From Vibrio qingdaonensis (lineage in GTDB: Bacteria; Pseudomonadota; Gammaproteobacteria; Enterobacterales; Vibrionaceae): a stretch of DNA of 64,000 bases. Below are positions 43,646 to 53,920 of the stretch, piece after piece. Numbering within the stretch: the stretch's first letter is position 1; the number at the start of each line of letters is the position of its first letter. A model generated the notes under the pieces. It ran no database searches and was not told the DNA's origin. It saw only the letters and a program-made list of their open reading frames with translations. The stretch covers positions 57,921-121,920 of the forward strand of contig NZ_JAKRRY010000013.1 of NCBI RefSeq assembly GCF_026191675.1, read 5' to 3'. Made by a program: the position numbers and the translations under genes.

Positions 43646-43831
43646 TGTCATCTCCTTGATTATCGATAATGCTTTGATTGAAATGGTATTAGGGCTCGCA
43701 TTCTATGGCGTGCTAATCCCCTTGGGAATGTCAAATTGGAAGCAGTATCACAGTTTGACATGAGTAAGGAACAGGAGCAGAGGCCGTGTGAGGTTACGGG
43801 TTGTGATAGAGAGATGGGATGTCGACAGAAA

Positions 43832-43859
43832 GAAAAAGCCACCCTTGAGTAAAGTGGCT
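43832..43859 (-). terminator. Terminator of small gene B
   Basis: On the minus strand AGCCACTTT and AGGGTGGCT form a 9-bp stem (two G-U pairs) with a 5-nt loop, followed by TTTTTCTTTC. It lies 27 bp after the stop of the small gene at 43887-44003. Confidence 0.8.
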
Positions 43860-43886
43860 AATAGTATGGAACGGAAGCTTGGGAGG

Positions 43887-44003
43887 CTACTTAACGATGA
43901 CTGTATGACCACACCCTGAACAAATATAAATTTCTTTAATGCCTTTTAACCGCTGCCAAAATGTTCGCTTTTGTCGTTGTAATAAATTGCCGTGCTCGCA
44001 CAT
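43887..44003 (-). CDS. 38-residue putative zinc-ribbon protein (paralogue B)
   Basis: Reading MCEHGNLLQRQKRTFW, then IYICSGCGHT near the end; cysteines and histidine at C2, H4, C28 and C31 sit exactly as in paralogue A, with conserved Lys/Arg (R10, K12, R13), tryptophan W16 and G5/G32. Basic overall. A GGTAGGTGGG stretch acts as ribosome-binding site. It stands 138 bp after the TatD-family gene, on the same strand, and has its own terminator. A duplication gave rise to the two genes. Function unknown. Confidence 0.75.
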   Translation of the reverse strand: MCEHGNLLQRQKRTFWQRLKGIKEIYICSGCGHTVIVK

Positions 44004-44141
44004 ACCCACCTACCTAAAATGATTCAGAAGTTGGTATGACAACCAACCAATATGCTACCGGCGAGTATTCTACTTGTTGCGCTTGTCTTGTTCTATCTTT
44101 TTGTGATGTTAGTGCAATGTTTGTATATATATTTTATATAC

Positions 44142-44903
44142 TTACAATGAGAACAGCGCTTTTGCGTTTCTGGTTGTCATCTCAATTAATGACGCGCTAT
44201 CGGTCTCTTTATATTGCGCCATGCGATCAACAATCAAAGCCGTATAGGCGGGTTCGTTGCGCTTCCCTCTATGTGGGACCGGTGCTAAGTAGGGGCAATC
44301 CGTCTCAAGAAGCAGCCACTTTGCATCGAGCTCAGGAATGACTTTATCCATCCCTGCATTCTTAAACGTTGAAACACCCCCAATGCCTAGGTGAAAGCCT
44401 AACTCATTGATCGCTTTTGCTTCTTCTACGCTGCCGCCAAAGCAATGGAACACCCCTTTTAATGTGCCGTCTTGCTCTTTTTTAAGCAGCGAAAGGGTTT
44501 CTTCAATGGAATCTCGAGTGTGGATGACCACGGGAAGGTTGCGCTCTTTAGCCCAATTGAGCTGAGTGATGAAGGCATATTCTTGCTCAGCTTTGTAAGT
44601 TTTATCCCAATAAAGATCGATACCAATTTCACCCACGGCAATAAAGTTATGTTTATCGAACCAGCCGTGGATCTCGTTAAGCGTGTCTTTGACATCACCA
44701 TCGACGTAGCAAGGATGCAGCCCCATCATTGAACGACACACAGATGGGTAAGCCGCTTCGGTGGCGAGCATGGGTTTAATCGATGCTAAGTCAATGTTTG
44801 GTAGGAGGATCTTCTCTACGCCAGCAGCAAGTGCGCGTTGTACAACATCATCTCGGTCGGCATCAAACTCTTCAGCGTATATGTGGGCATGGGTGTCGAT
44901 CAT
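44142..44903 (-). CDS. tatD: TatD-family metal-dependent hydrolase/DNase
   Basis: A 253-residue TIM-barrel hydrolase. Metal ligands: DTHAHIY near the N-terminus (H4, H6), a glutamate in AVGEIGIDLYW (about residue 93), VVIHTRDS, FHCFGGS and the aspartate in LLLETDCPYLAPVPHRGK. TatD enzymes act as 3'-5' exonucleases/DNases in DNA repair and clearance. Linkage to tatABC in many gammaproteobacteria gave the name; no role in Tat export is needed. It could also be described as a YcfH/YjjV paralogue; the subfamily is uncertain. Start is ATG 44903, divergent from hemB. Confidence 0.88.
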   Translation of the reverse strand: MIDTHAHIYAEEFDADRDDVVQRALAAGVEKILLPNIDLASIKPMLATEAAYPSVCRSMMGLHPCYVDGDVKDTLNEIHGWFDKHNFIAVGEIGIDLYWDKTYKAEQEYAFITQLNWAKERNLPVVIHTRDSIEETLSLLKKEQDGTLKGVFHCFGGSVEEAKAINELGFHLGIGGVSTFKNAGMDKVIPELDAKWLLLETDCPYLAPVPHRGKRNEPAYTALIVDRMAQYKETDSASLIEMTTRNAKALFSL

Positions 44904-45057
44904 AGGATTACTTTACTGTCTAAATGATGGGGTAAGTATATACACAAGTTCTCGCGGCGAAAATCACTGTCGTGATATCAACCTAGATAATGTACAGACC
45001 TATGCAATTGAATGTGGATCGGCATTTTCCAGTATTACTACTAGCATGCAGCATTGA

Positions 45058-46140
<1,083 letters not shown>

Positions 46141-46162
46141 GTGAAAGTATTATTGTGTCATG

Positions 46163-46188
46163 AAGGTCGGCATATGCCGACCTTTTTT
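46163..46188. terminator. hemB terminator
   Basis: AAGGTCGGCAT (46163-46173) and ATGCCGACCTT (46174-46184) form a perfect 11-bp palindrome followed by a T-run. Confidence 0.92.
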
Positions 46189-46201
46189 ATGGGAGAAAGA
46201 T

Positions 46202-46657
46202 ATGTTGATTCGTGAAGGTAGCTTGAAAGAAGTCGCTGATATTGTCGCGACCATAGATGAGTTTTCTCATAAGGAAAGTGTAGAGAGTCTAGCGTCTCGT
46301 TTAGGCGACAAACGCAGCCTTATTTTGGTGGCAGAAAGTAATGGTGAATTAGTCGGGTTTAAAATGGGTTATGAAATTGATAACGGCACTTTTTATAGCT
46401 GGTTTGGTGGAGTGACCAGTCAAGCTCGCCGACTTGGTGTTGCTCAGGCGTTACTAGAGTGGCAAGAACGCTGGGTGACGGCACAGTCTTACCAAGCCAT
46501 TACAGTCAAATCCAGAAATCAGTTTCCTTCAATGTTGAGATTGCTGCTCAAAAATGGCTACTTGATCGAGGGGTATGAACAAAGAACGCCTTTGATAGAG
46601 TCACGGATCATGTTTATCAAAACGCTAGGCAGTGAAAATAAAAGCATGGGTAATTAA
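46202..46657 (+). CDS. GNAT-family N-acetyltransferase
   Basis: A 151-residue acetyltransferase with the GNAT fold: MLIREGSLKEVADIVATIDE at the start, a hydrophobic sheet LILVAESNGELVGFKMGYEI, the acetyl-CoA loop RRLGVAQALLEWQERW (about 86-101) and AITVKSRNQFPSMLRLLLKN. GGGAGA precedes the ATG; an in-frame start 14 codons up lies in the hemB terminator. Substrate unknown. It lies between hemB and ryhB, an arrangement I recall for Vibrio cholerae. Confidence 0.85.
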   Translation: MLIREGSLKEVADIVATIDEFSHKESVESLASRLGDKRSLILVAESNGELVGFKMGYEIDNGTFYSWFGGVTSQARRLGVAQALLEWQERWVTAQSYQAITVKSRNQFPSMLRLLLKNGYLIEGYEQRTPLIESRIMFIKTLGSENKSMGN

Positions 46658-46675
46658 ATGATAATAATTCGCAAT
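46657..46675. promoter_or_regulatory. Fur box 1 (upstream of ryhB)
   Basis: AATGATAATAATTCGCAAT matches the 19-bp Fur consensus in most positions. It lies upstream of the ryhB -35 element. Confidence 0.75.
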
Positions 46676-46681
46676 TAGTTG

Positions 46682-46710
46682 TTGACGATTTAAATGCGAA
46701 TGATTATTAT
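46682..46710 (+). promoter_or_regulatory. ryhB promoter
   Basis: TTGACG (46682-46687), 17 bp, TATTAT (46705-46710): a strong sigma-70 pair. Fur box 2 overlaps the -10, so Fur with iron would block it. Confidence 0.8.
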
Positions 46711-46711
46711 T
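46693..46711. promoter_or_regulatory. Fur box 2 (overlapping the ryhB -10)
   Basis: AATGCGAATGATTATTATT is the inverse orientation of the Fur 19-mer and covers the -10 hexamer. With box 1 it makes a two-site operator. Confidence 0.8.
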
Positions 46712-46716
46712 AGTCT

Positions 46717-46923
46717 CGTCTTAAGGGGAAACACTCCAGATAAGCCTATCTTTTAAGCGGTGCTTTTAGGGTAGAAGTTATCAGCGGAATGGGTTCATTT
46801 TTGACACGACATTGCTCACATTGCTTCCAGTGTATTTATAGCTTTTGGTAGGGTAGATGTACTCAGTTTTGAGATACCCATCCCTCTATTTTGCTAGGCG
46901 ACATCTATGATGTCGCTTTTTTT
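46717..46923 (+). ncRNA. ryhB: RyhB iron-sparing small RNA (long Vibrio form)
   Basis: The core ACATTGCTCACATTGCTTCC (from 46809) is the same as in E. coli RyhB, the seed that pairs with mRNAs of iron-using proteins via Hfq. The transcript runs from about 46717 to a terminator GCGACATC-TAT-GATGTCGC plus T7 at 46898-46923, giving about 207 nt. That is longer than the 90-nt enteric form and close to the more than 200 nt reported for Vibrio cholerae. Two Fur boxes and a good promoter lie upstream. 5' end is estimated from the -10. Confidence 0.92.
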
Positions 46924-47276
46924 CTATCTAAAATTTGTTCGTTCTATCTACACAGTTTGTCAGCACAGTATTCTATACCATGAGATTTCCCGCCAAAATG
47001 GTTTTCCACATTGCGTGATCTATTAAGGATCATCTTTGTTATGGTTGATCTGTATTATTTTCCTTTTAAAACAGTGTATTAACTGTGTTTTTTTTAGTAG
47101 CTCGTAAAGTTATTCTCAAGCGTTAACAACACTATAAACAGACTTATCCACAGGTGAGGGGAGAGATTACCTTACTAAAAGGTGAGCGCTGTGTATCTAA
47201 CCAGTGAAAGGTCATAGCATAGTGTAAACAGACGTGGCATCCTTAGACTAAATCCCCCAATTTTGGATGACTAGAC
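46924..47276. other. ryhB-polA intergenic region (353 bp)
   Basis: No open reading frame or convincing RNA. It holds an imperfect hairpin with a T8 tract (47068-47095), which could end a transcript, and one TTATCCACA (47144-47152) equal to the DnaA-box consensus. The polA promoter must lie near its right end but is not clear. Confidence 0.5.
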
Positions 47277-50072
47277 ATGGCTCATATACCAGACAACCCG
47301 CTGATTCTTATTGATGGCTCTTCTTATCTTTATCGCGCATTTCACGCTTACCCTGAAACGATGAGTAACGGTGAGATCCCCACCAATGCGGTTTATGGTG
47401 TTGTGAATATGCTGAGAAGCATGATGCGACAATTTGCCTCTGATCGTATTGCGGTTGTGTTTGATGCTAAAGGCAAAACATTCCGCGACGATATGTATCC
47501 TGAATACAAAGCGAATCGTCCCCCTATGCCTGATGATCTTCGTTGTCAGATCGAGCCACTGCATAATGTTATTCGAGCGATGGGGTTACCACTTATTTGT
47601 GTACCTGGCGTAGAAGCGGATGATGTGATTGGAACATTAGCGCATCAAGCTTCTCAAGTGGGAATGCCGGTACTGATCAGTACTGGTGATAAAGATATGG
47701 CTCAATTGGTTGATGAGAATGTGACGCTTATAAATACCATGACGAATACCGTCATGGATGTTGAAGGTGTTGTCGAGAAGTTTGGCATTCCACCTGAGTT
47801 GATTATTGATTACCTAGCCTTAATGGGTGACAAAGTTGATAACATTCCAGGCGTACCGGGTGTTGGGGACAAGACCGCTACCGCTTTATTGCAAGGTATC
47901 GGTAGTATTCAAAGTATTTATGAGCGTCTTGATGATATTGCAGCCCTTGGTTTCCGCGGGTCGAAAACGATGGCTAAAAAGTTAGTAGAGCACAAAGACA
48001 ACGCGACGCTTTCTTATGAACTCGCTACGATAAAACTCGATGTTGAGCTTGATTACAAACCAGATGAGTTATTGAAGCAGACACCAAATACCGATGAGTT
48101 GACGACCTTATTTGCTCAGTTGACGTTTAAGTCGTGGTTGAATGAGTTGCTAGAAAGTGGCACTGGTGAGGTTGTTGCGGACTCTCGCTCAGCATCAGGT
48201 TCTGCTTCTTCGAAAAAAGACTCTGACTCTGATATGGATGTGTCTGCGGTAACGATTGATCGCAGTGAATATGAGACGATTTTAACCGAAGCGCAGTTTG
48301 CTACTTGGCTTGAAAAGCTTAAGTCGAGCTCAGTATTTGCCTTAGACACAGAAACCGATAGCCTTAATTATATGGTGGCCAACTTAATTGGTTTGTCATT
48401 TGCGACTGAAGAGGGTGTTGCAGCTTATCTTCCTGTTGCACACGATTATATGGGCGCACCAGAGCAGCTGGATCGAGATTGGGTACTTGCTCAGCTTAAG
48501 CCTTTGCTTGAAGATGAAAACCTAAAGAAAGTCGGTCAGAACTTAAAATATGATGCCAGTGTATTAGCGCGTTATGATATTGAACTGAAAGGTATTCAAT
48601 TTGACACCATGTTAGCGTCTTACGTATACAACAGTGTGGGTGGCAAGCATGATATGGATAGCTTAGCTCTGCGGTTTCTTCAACATAGTTGTATTTCTTT
48701 CGAGCAAATTGCAGGTAAGGGTAAGTCTCAACTGACCTTTAACCAGATTGAATTGGATGAAGCTTCACCTTATGCCGCGGAAGATGCGGATGTGACGTTA
48801 AGACTTCATCAGCGCTTAAATGGCGAAATTGAAAAAAACGAAGATCTTAAGCGGATCTATCAAGAGATAGAAGTGCCACTGGTTCCAGTATTATCCCGCA
48901 TTGAGAGAACTGGCGTGTTAATCGATGACATGTTATTGGGGGCACAATCTCAAGAGCTAGCCGTGAGACTAGATGAACTCGAGCAGCAAGCTTACGACGT
49001 TGCCGGGCAAGAGTTTAATCTTAGCTCGCCGAAGCAATTGCAGGCTATCTTATTTGAGAAAATGGCCCTGCCTGTGATCAAGAAAACGCCATCAGGTGCA
49101 CCGTCTACCAACGAAGAAGTGTTGCAAGAGTTAGCGTTGGACTATCCGCTACCAAAACTCATTTTAGAATATCGTGGCTTAGCCAAATTGAAATCCACCT
49201 ATACCGATAAACTGCCGAAGATGATTAATCCAGAAACGGGAAGAGTCCATACGTCGTATCACCAAGCGGTGACGGCGACAGGCCGCCTCTCGTCAACCGA
49301 TCCTAACTTACAAAATATTCCAATCAGGAATGAAGAGGGACGCCGTATTCGTCAAGCGTTTGTTGCACCGCACGGCTGGAAGATTTTGGCTGTCGATTAC
49401 TCTCAAATTGAGCTGAGAATTATGGCGCACTTGTCCGGTGATCCAGCGCTTTTGGAAGCCTTTAAGTTGGGCAAAGATATTCATGCGGCTACCGCAGCTG
49501 AAATTCTAGGGGTTGATATTGAGCAAGTATCGACAGAACAGCGTCGCCGAGCGAAGGCGATTAACTTCGGTTTGATTTATGGTATGAGTGCATTTGGTCT
49601 GTCGAAGCAATTAGGTATTCCACGTCGTGAAGCCCAAGAGTATATGGATACCTATTTTGAGCGGTACCCTGGTGTGATGCAGTACATGGAGGATACTCGT
49701 TCCGCGGCATCTGAAAATGGCTATGTTGAAACTATTTACGGTCGCCGTCTTCACTTACCTGAAATCAAGTCTCGTAATGCCATGCGTCGTAAAGCGGCAG
49801 AACGCGCAGCGATCAACGCACCAATGCAAGGCACGGCAGCCGATATTATTAAGAAAGCGATGCTGCTTGTTGATGAGTGGGTTGAAAATGAAGGTGATGG
49901 AAAGGTTCGTATTTTAATGCAGGTTCACGATGAATTGGTCTTTGAAGTGGAATCGTCATTCTTAGGCGAAATTGAAAGTAAAATACAAGAGTTGATGGAA
50001 TCTGCAGCAAATCTCGCTGTACCGCTAGTCGCGGATTCTGGTCACGGTGATAACTGGGATCAAGCTCACTAG
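47277..50072 (+). CDS. polA: DNA polymerase I
   Basis: A 931-residue enzyme of replication and repair. The 5' nuclease domain (about 1-290) has [18 protein letters not shown] and [20 protein letters not shown]; the 3'-5' exonuclease (about 325-515) has [20 protein letters not shown] with the metal-binding DTETD intact; the polymerase (about 520-931) has motif [21 protein letters not shown], the O helix [20 protein letters not shown] and motif [13 protein letters not shown]. All three activities look intact. Typical length. It is followed by a terminator and then spf, the standard order in enterics and vibrios. Confidence 0.98.
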   Translation: MAHIPDNPLILIDGSSYLYRAFHAYPETMSNGEIPTNAVYGVVNMLRSMMRQFASDRIAVVFDAKGKTFRDDMYPEYKANRPPMPDDLRCQIEPLHNVIRAMGLPLICVPGVEADDVIGTLAHQASQVGMPVLISTGDKDMAQLVDENVTLINTMTNTVMDVEGVVEKFGIPPELIIDYLALMGDKVDNIPGVPGVGDKTATALLQGIGSIQSIYERLDDIAALGFRGSKTMAKKLVEHKDNATLSYELATIKLDVELDYKPDELLKQTPNTDELTTLFAQLTFKSWLNELLESGTGEVVADSRSASGSASSKKDSDSDMDVSAVTIDRSEYETILTEAQFATWLEKLKSSSVFALDTETDSLNYMVANLIGLSFATEEGVAAYLPVAHDYMGAPEQLDRDWVLAQLKPLLEDENLKKVGQNLKYDASVLARYDIELKGIQFDTMLASYVYNSVGGKHDMDSLALRFLQHSCISFEQIAGKGKSQLTFNQIELDEASPYAAEDADVTLRLHQRLNGEIEKNEDLKRIYQEIEVPLVPVLSRIERTGVLIDDMLLGAQSQELAVRLDELEQQAYDVAGQEFNLSSPKQLQAILFEKMALPVIKKTPSGAPSTNEEVLQELALDYPLPKLILEYRGLAKLKSTYTDKLPKMINPETGRVHTSYHQAVTATGRLSSTDPNLQNIPIRNEEGRRIRQAFVAPHGWKILAVDYSQIELRIMAHLSGDPALLEAFKLGKDIHAATAAEILGVDIEQVSTEQRRRAKAINFGLIYGMSAFGLSKQLGIPRREAQEYMDTYFERYPGVMQYMEDTRSAASENGYVETIYGRRLHLPEIKSRNAMRRKAAERAAINAPMQGTAADIIKKAMLLVDEWVENEGDGKVRILMQVHDELVFEVESSFLGEIESKIQELMESAANLAVPLVADSGHGDNWDQAH

Positions 50073-50105
50073 ACACTTATTGACCATTATAGAGTTAAAA
50101 TCATG

Positions 50106-50132
50106 AGCCAGTGCACAAACACTGGCTTTTTT
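50106..50132 (+). terminator. polA terminator
   Basis: AGCCAGTG (50106-50113) and CACTGGCT (50120-50127) with a 6-nt loop, followed by T6. Confidence 0.9.
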
Positions 50133-50246
50133 GTATCAATAATAAAGCGATTTTGTTTTGATTCATTCTGTTGGTTAATGAACAGTGGATGAAAAAAAAT
50201 TACAAAATCTGTTTCATTTTTAGATCAGTTGTTGTACATTGGTCGT

Positions 50247-50351
50247 GTAGGGTACAGAGGTAAGATGTTCTATCTTTCAGACCTTTTGTTTCACGTTATT
50301 GGATTAGGCTGATTCAGCCGCCCCAGTCAGTATTTGACTGGGGCGTTTTTT
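50247..50351 (+). ncRNA. spf: Spot 42 small RNA
   Basis: The first 40 nt, starting GTAGGGTACAGAGGTAAGAT, match E. coli Spot 42 almost base for base, and the end is the same terminator CCCCAGTCA...TGACTGGGG followed by T6. About 105 nt. Spot 42 pairs with mRNAs for sugar uptake and central metabolism via Hfq and is repressed by CRP-cAMP in E. coli. A -10 like TACATT (50235-50240) lies six bases before the start. Position between polA and engB is conserved. Confidence 0.97.
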
Positions 50352-50580
50352 CTTGTGCGAAGGAAAAATTCATTCACCCGCTTTTGTTTTATTTTCTCAT
50401 TACTTTAGACCGTTTACGTGTCTTTACTACTTATCGTTTTGTAATTTAATCACCTTCACATAATTGATAATTTCAGTATGAAATCAAGTCCGCGTGATTT
50501 TTCATATGTGTGCTTTTAAAGTATTGAAAAGTATAGAGTAAGGTGGGGATTTGTTTGAGTGGTTTACGAGGAAGTAAAAA

Positions 50581-50715
50581 GAGGGAGAGCCGAGGAGGTC
50601 ACATTTTGCAGACCATTGAATTGAAAAAATAGTTATCTTGATGAATTCTTACATCAAACTATAACTAAATCTTCTCTCTCCCATTGCCCTGCCAGGACGG
50701 CGGGGCGTTTTGTTT
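50581..50715 (+). ncRNA. Candidate structured small RNA between spf and engB
   Basis: No open reading frame, but nested complementary segments: GGGAGAG (50583-50589) with CTCTCCC (50676-50682) closes a junction with two inner hairpins, GGTC/GACC (50597-50600, 50611-50614) and TAGTTAT-C-TTGATG with CATCAA-ACT-ATAACTA (50630-50667). It is followed by a GC-rich terminator GCCCTGCC-AGGAC-GGCGGGGC and GTTTTGTTT (50686-50715). I cannot name it. I recall a second small RNA (VSsrna24) reported near spf in Aliivibrio; identity is not established. 5' end unknown. Confidence 0.55.
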
Positions 50716-50739
50716 CTATCGTTGGACAATTACAGCGAA

Positions 50740-51414
50740 TTACTCTGATTCAGACGGCTTTTGGACGGCGTTTTCATCTTGCGCCTCAGCCTCGTTTAAG
50801 TGTTCAAACGCCGGAGCAAACCACGTATCAAGTTTACGACGAAGTTGTTCCACTCCCATCCCTTTTAGCGATGAGAACGCATCTACTTGTACATCACCAT
50901 CAAATGTCGCTTCTGCTTGCTCGCGAATCTTCAGAATTTGAGCGTTACGCGCGCCACTTTTTAGTTTGTCGGCTTTCGTTAGCAACACTTGCACTGGGAT
51001 ATTGGATTCGACTGCCCAAACAATGAGTTGCTGGTCAAGGTCTTTCATTGGGTGACGAATATCCATGAGTACAACTAACCCTTTTAAGGATTTGCGTTTT
51101 TGTAAGTACTCACCGAGAGAACGCTGCCATTTTTTCTTTAATTCTAACGGAACTTGAGCAAACCCGTATCCTGGTAGATCGACGATATGACAACCTTCAT
51201 CTACTTTGAAGAGGTTGATCAATTGAGTTCGGCCAGGTGTCTTACTGGTTTTAGCCAAACTTCTTTGGTTGGTGAGTCGGTTCAATGAACTCGATTTACC
51301 TGCGTTGGAGCGTCCTGCAAACGCAATTTCGATACCTTCATCTTCTGGTAAGTGACGGATATCGGGCGCACTTGTTATAAAATGCGTGTTTTGATAATGA
51401 ATTTTTACGCTCAC
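50740..51414 (-). CDS. engB: Ribosome biogenesis GTPase EngB (YihA)
   Basis: A 224-residue essential GTPase for large-subunit assembly. G1 GRSNAGKSS (about residues 34-42), G2 region [13 protein letters not shown]3 DLPGYGFA, G4 LLTKADKL, G5 VDAFSSLKG. The GTG at 51414 (GGAG six bases before it) gives [20 protein letters not shown], as in other vibrios; a longer ATG start at 51426 or above has no ribosome-binding site. The C-terminal tail after about 205 is acidic. Divergent from the cytochrome gene. Confidence 0.96.
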   Translation of the reverse strand: MSVKIHYQNTHFITSAPDIRHLPEDEGIEIAFAGRSNAGKSSSLNRLTNQRSLAKTSKTPGRTQLINLFKVDEGCHIVDLPGYGFAQVPLELKKKWQRSLGEYLQKRKSLKGLVVLMDIRHPMKDLDQQLIVWAVESNIPVQVLLTKADKLKSGARNAQILKIREQAEATFDGDVQVDAFSSLKGMGVEQLRRKLDTWFAPAFEHLNEAEAQDENAVQKPSESE

Positions 51415-51620
51415 TGTTAACTCCATCTCGACTTTGTGTAGTCGATTGATTACTTTTTTGTGAAATTGTGTAAAATAACCGTGCTCGGCATATGGCCACA
51501 CATTGTACCATGAACGGTGTTAATTGCCCGAGTTACCTCATTTTGCTCGTCAAACGAATAATAAACGTGTAACTCTGATGGAAAGTGGTACTGGAAGCTT
51601 GATAATTATAATGGAATGTC

Positions 51621-52238
51621 ATGAAAAAATTAGCGCTAATCTTGAGTCTTGTAGCCAGCTGTTCAGTATGGGCTGAAGGCAATATTGAAGCTGGTAAAGC
51701 AAAATCCCTAACTTGTGTTGCTTGTCATGGTACTGACGGTAACAGTCAGTTGACGATGTACCCTAAAATTGCAGGCCAGCACGCAAAATACATCGAAAAA
51801 CAATTGAAAGACCTAAAACTGGGCATGACGAGTGCTGGTAAGCAAGGTCGTTATGATCCCGTAATGGGTGGTATGGCAATGCCGCTATCTGAAGAAGATA
51901 TGGCTGATTTGGCAGCCTACTATGCATCAATGCCAATTTCAGCGAATAGCACGCCAGAAAATGTCGTTGAACAAGGCAAGACCCTTTATACGGCTGGTGA
52001 TGCAGAGCGTGGTATTACCGCATGTATCGCCTGTCATGGGCCAAGAGGTAACGGCACTGAGCTATCTGGTTTCCCTAAAATATCAGGTCAGCATGCCGAA
52101 TACATCCAAGCCCAGTTGGAAAAATTCCGCAGTGGCGATAGAAATAACGATATGAACGCCATGATGCGAGATATCGCCAAGAAATTGAACGATGAAGATA
52201 TTACGACATTGTCGAAGTACGTTGGTGGTTTGCACTAA
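51621..52238 (+). CDS. Periplasmic di-heme cytochrome c4
   Basis: A 205-residue exported protein with two heme c sites: CVACHG (C32-H36) and CIACHG (about 135-140). The signal peptide is MKKLALILSLVASCSVWA. Typical cytochrome c4 features KIAGQHAKYIEKQLKDLKLG in half one and KISGQHAEYIQAQLEKFRSG in half two show the internal duplication; a methionine ligand likely lies in each half (e.g. VMGGMAMPLSEED). It carries electrons to terminal oxidases. Often annotated cycA/cc4. Divergent from engB. Confidence 0.94.
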   Translation: MKKLALILSLVASCSVWAEGNIEAGKAKSLTCVACHGTDGNSQLTMYPKIAGQHAKYIEKQLKDLKLGMTSAGKQGRYDPVMGGMAMPLSEEDMADLAAYYASMPISANSTPENVVEQGKTLYTAGDAERGITACIACHGPRGNGTELSGFPKISGQHAEYIQAQLEKFRSGDRNNDMNAMMRDIAKKLNDEDITTLSKYVGGLH

Positions 52239-52305
52239 TAGATTGCCCGACACTGTTTAGAATACGTGAGCCCAACGTCTGTTTCTTTTTGCCCGTATCC
52301 GAGCT

Positions 52306-52335
52306 AACAAAGCCCTTCATTTGAAGGGCTTTGTT
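52306..52335. terminator. Cytochrome c4 gene terminator
   Basis: AACAAAGCCCTTCA (52306-52319) pairs with TGAAGGGCTTTGTT (52322-52335), a perfect 14-bp stem with a 2-nt spacer. Confidence 0.85.
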
Positions 52336-52556
52336 ATTTCTAGGCATCGCGCACATATTGCTGTAGAGAGGTGAGCGCCATAGGTGATGCTTTTCTGAGG
52401 GTGGTGTGAGATATTTGCCATACTTGCTATCGCTGATTACTCGTGCTCTGTGTCTAAGTGGTTGAATAATGGTGTTTTAATTCGATGTCGAGAAATGATA
52501 GCTCATAATTATTTTCAGGCGGTTGTTTTTGTCTTTCGTTCGAGTAAATTAGTTCG

Positions 52557-52892
52557 GGTCGACAGGGTGTTGCGTGATGGATTTGCTGTCAGGATGACAA
52601 CCAAGGATGCTTGGCTAGGAAGCTAAGAAGAATAAATGGAAAACTTGAACTTGGAGTTCAGGTTTACAGGGATGGTGACCTTTCTCAAGGCTGAGAGCAT
52701 TAAGGGACAGGGTTTAGGAAGAACTCTCGCAGATGGTTTTGCTAGGGAATATGAAAACGCATCAGGATGATGACAAATAAGAATTAGCAGTGGAAGCACG
52801 AATAACAAATGGATATTTGTGAGGCATTAATAGTGCCGACCGATTTCGCCAAATGGCGATGGAAAGCGACAGGTTATCCTGTCGCTTTTTTT
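52557..52892 (+). ncRNA. csrC: CsrB/CsrC-family small RNA
   Basis: About 336 nt with some 14 GGA triplets, many in hairpin-loop contexts such as GTCAGGATGAC, CAAGGATGCTTG, GCTAGGAAGC and CATCAGGATGATG, the sites that bind and sequester CsrA. It ends at a perfect terminator GCGACAGG-TTAT-CCTGTCGC with T7 (52866-52892). No open reading frame. The place near engB parallels E. coli csrC (spf-yihA-csrC), so the symbol is given by synteny; it could equally be named csrB or csrD. The 5' end is approximate; a VarA/UvrY-type site was sought upstream but only a weak TGTGAG was seen. Confidence 0.85.
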
Positions 52893-52986
52893 ACGCTTCC
52901 ATAAAGTTAAATGAGAGTTAATATCATTTAACTTGCGACTGCATTTGAGATCGATTATCATTTAATCATCTACAGGGGATGTGTAA

Positions 52987-53799
52987 ATGACGACTCACAA
53001 GCAAGCAGTGACAAAAACGTTAAATGTACCGACGAAGTTACTTAGGCCGCTATGGTTTAGAAGCCGAGAGAGCTTGCTGGATGATGGGCTTGTCTATGAT
53101 CCTATCGCAGCGTATGCATGCCGTCGGTGCCATCTTGCCTCCGATTGTCTATCTGGTAACGTCGACCAAGGGCAGCTGCTGCACGCGACTTTGACGCAAA
53201 TCTGTGACCTGCAAGTTAGACGCTTCTTGGAGTCGAACCCTAATGGTTTAGTTATTAATGTTGGGGCAGGGTTAGACACACGTTTTTATCGCCTCGATAA
53301 TGGCCGTTGTCGTTGGATCGAAGTGGATACCAATGAACATTTAGTTTGGCGCCAGCGATTATTTCATCGTAGTGAACGTTATCAATTGATGTGTGGCTCG
53401 ATCGACGACATGACTTGGCTTCATGAATTGCCAAGCGACCAATCCCAACCCGTTTTGGTGGTGTGTGAGCAAGCGCTTTTGGATCGACGAGAGAATAGAG
53501 TGGCACATTTTGTTCAGTCTATTGGTTGCCATTTTCAACACGCTCAAGCGTGCGTTGTATTAGCGGGTGACCTGAGTCAAAACCGTTTGGGTCAGAGAAT
53601 GGGCTGTGAAGAGTATCAACACGGTTTTAAAAGGCCTACTCAGTCTCTGCTGAATTGGCTGCCATGGATTCACCGAGCTACTCTGATTTCCCCAATAGAT
53701 CAGCATTGCCAGCGTTGGAGTCGCTGGCAGCGAGTTCTTGCTAAATTACCCGTCTACAAGAATAGACTGACGCCCAATGTTATCAATATTCAGTGGTAA
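52987..53799 (+). CDS. LCM-family SAM-dependent methyltransferase
   Basis: A 270-residue enzyme of the leucine carboxyl methyltransferase-like class. The SAM-binding motif is VINVGAGLDTRFYRLDNGRC followed by RWIEVDTNEH (about residues 80-109), characteristic of this family, whose bacterial members methylate small acids or polyketides (PPM1/TcmP-like). A second part VLVVCEQALL is the motif IV-like strand. Substrate unknown. Stand-alone gene; GGGGATG lies upstream of the ATG. The N-terminal region contains CRRCHLASDCL, a cysteine cluster. Confidence 0.8.
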   Translation: MTTHKQAVTKTLNVPTKLLRPLWFRSRESLLDDGLVYDPIAAYACRRCHLASDCLSGNVDQGQLLHATLTQICDLQVRRFLESNPNGLVINVGAGLDTRFYRLDNGRCRWIEVDTNEHLVWRQRLFHRSERYQLMCGSIDDMTWLHELPSDQSQPVLVVCEQALLDRRENRVAHFVQSIGCHFQHAQACVVLAGDLSQNRLGQRMGCEEYQHGFKRPTQSLLNWLPWIHRATLISPIDQHCQRWSRWQRVLAKLPVYKNRLTPNVINIQW

Positions 53800-53920
53800 T
53801 TCAGCAGCTTCATAGTGTAATAATTTTTTTCATGCTGTCTACCCATTAGGATTAGCGATACCATTACCTCTTTGTTGTGTTTGTTTGCCATGATTGCAAT
53901 GGTGATCTGTCGAGGTTGGT

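Noticed and set aside
44036..44341. 101-codon plus-strand frame between small gene B and the TatD gene
   Set aside because: Runs into the TatD gene antisense and has no family resemblance.
47041..47152. GATC sites (near 47018-47050) and a perfect DnaA-box TTATCCACA before polA, resembling a replication origin
   Set aside because: Only one DnaA box and no AT-rich unwinding repeats or mioC/gidA neighbours; a lone 9-mer occurs by chance.
52623..52808. 61-codon minus-strand frame inside the CsrC-family RNA
   Set aside because: The region is explained by GGA hairpins and terminator on the plus strand; the frame lacks a ribosome-binding site.
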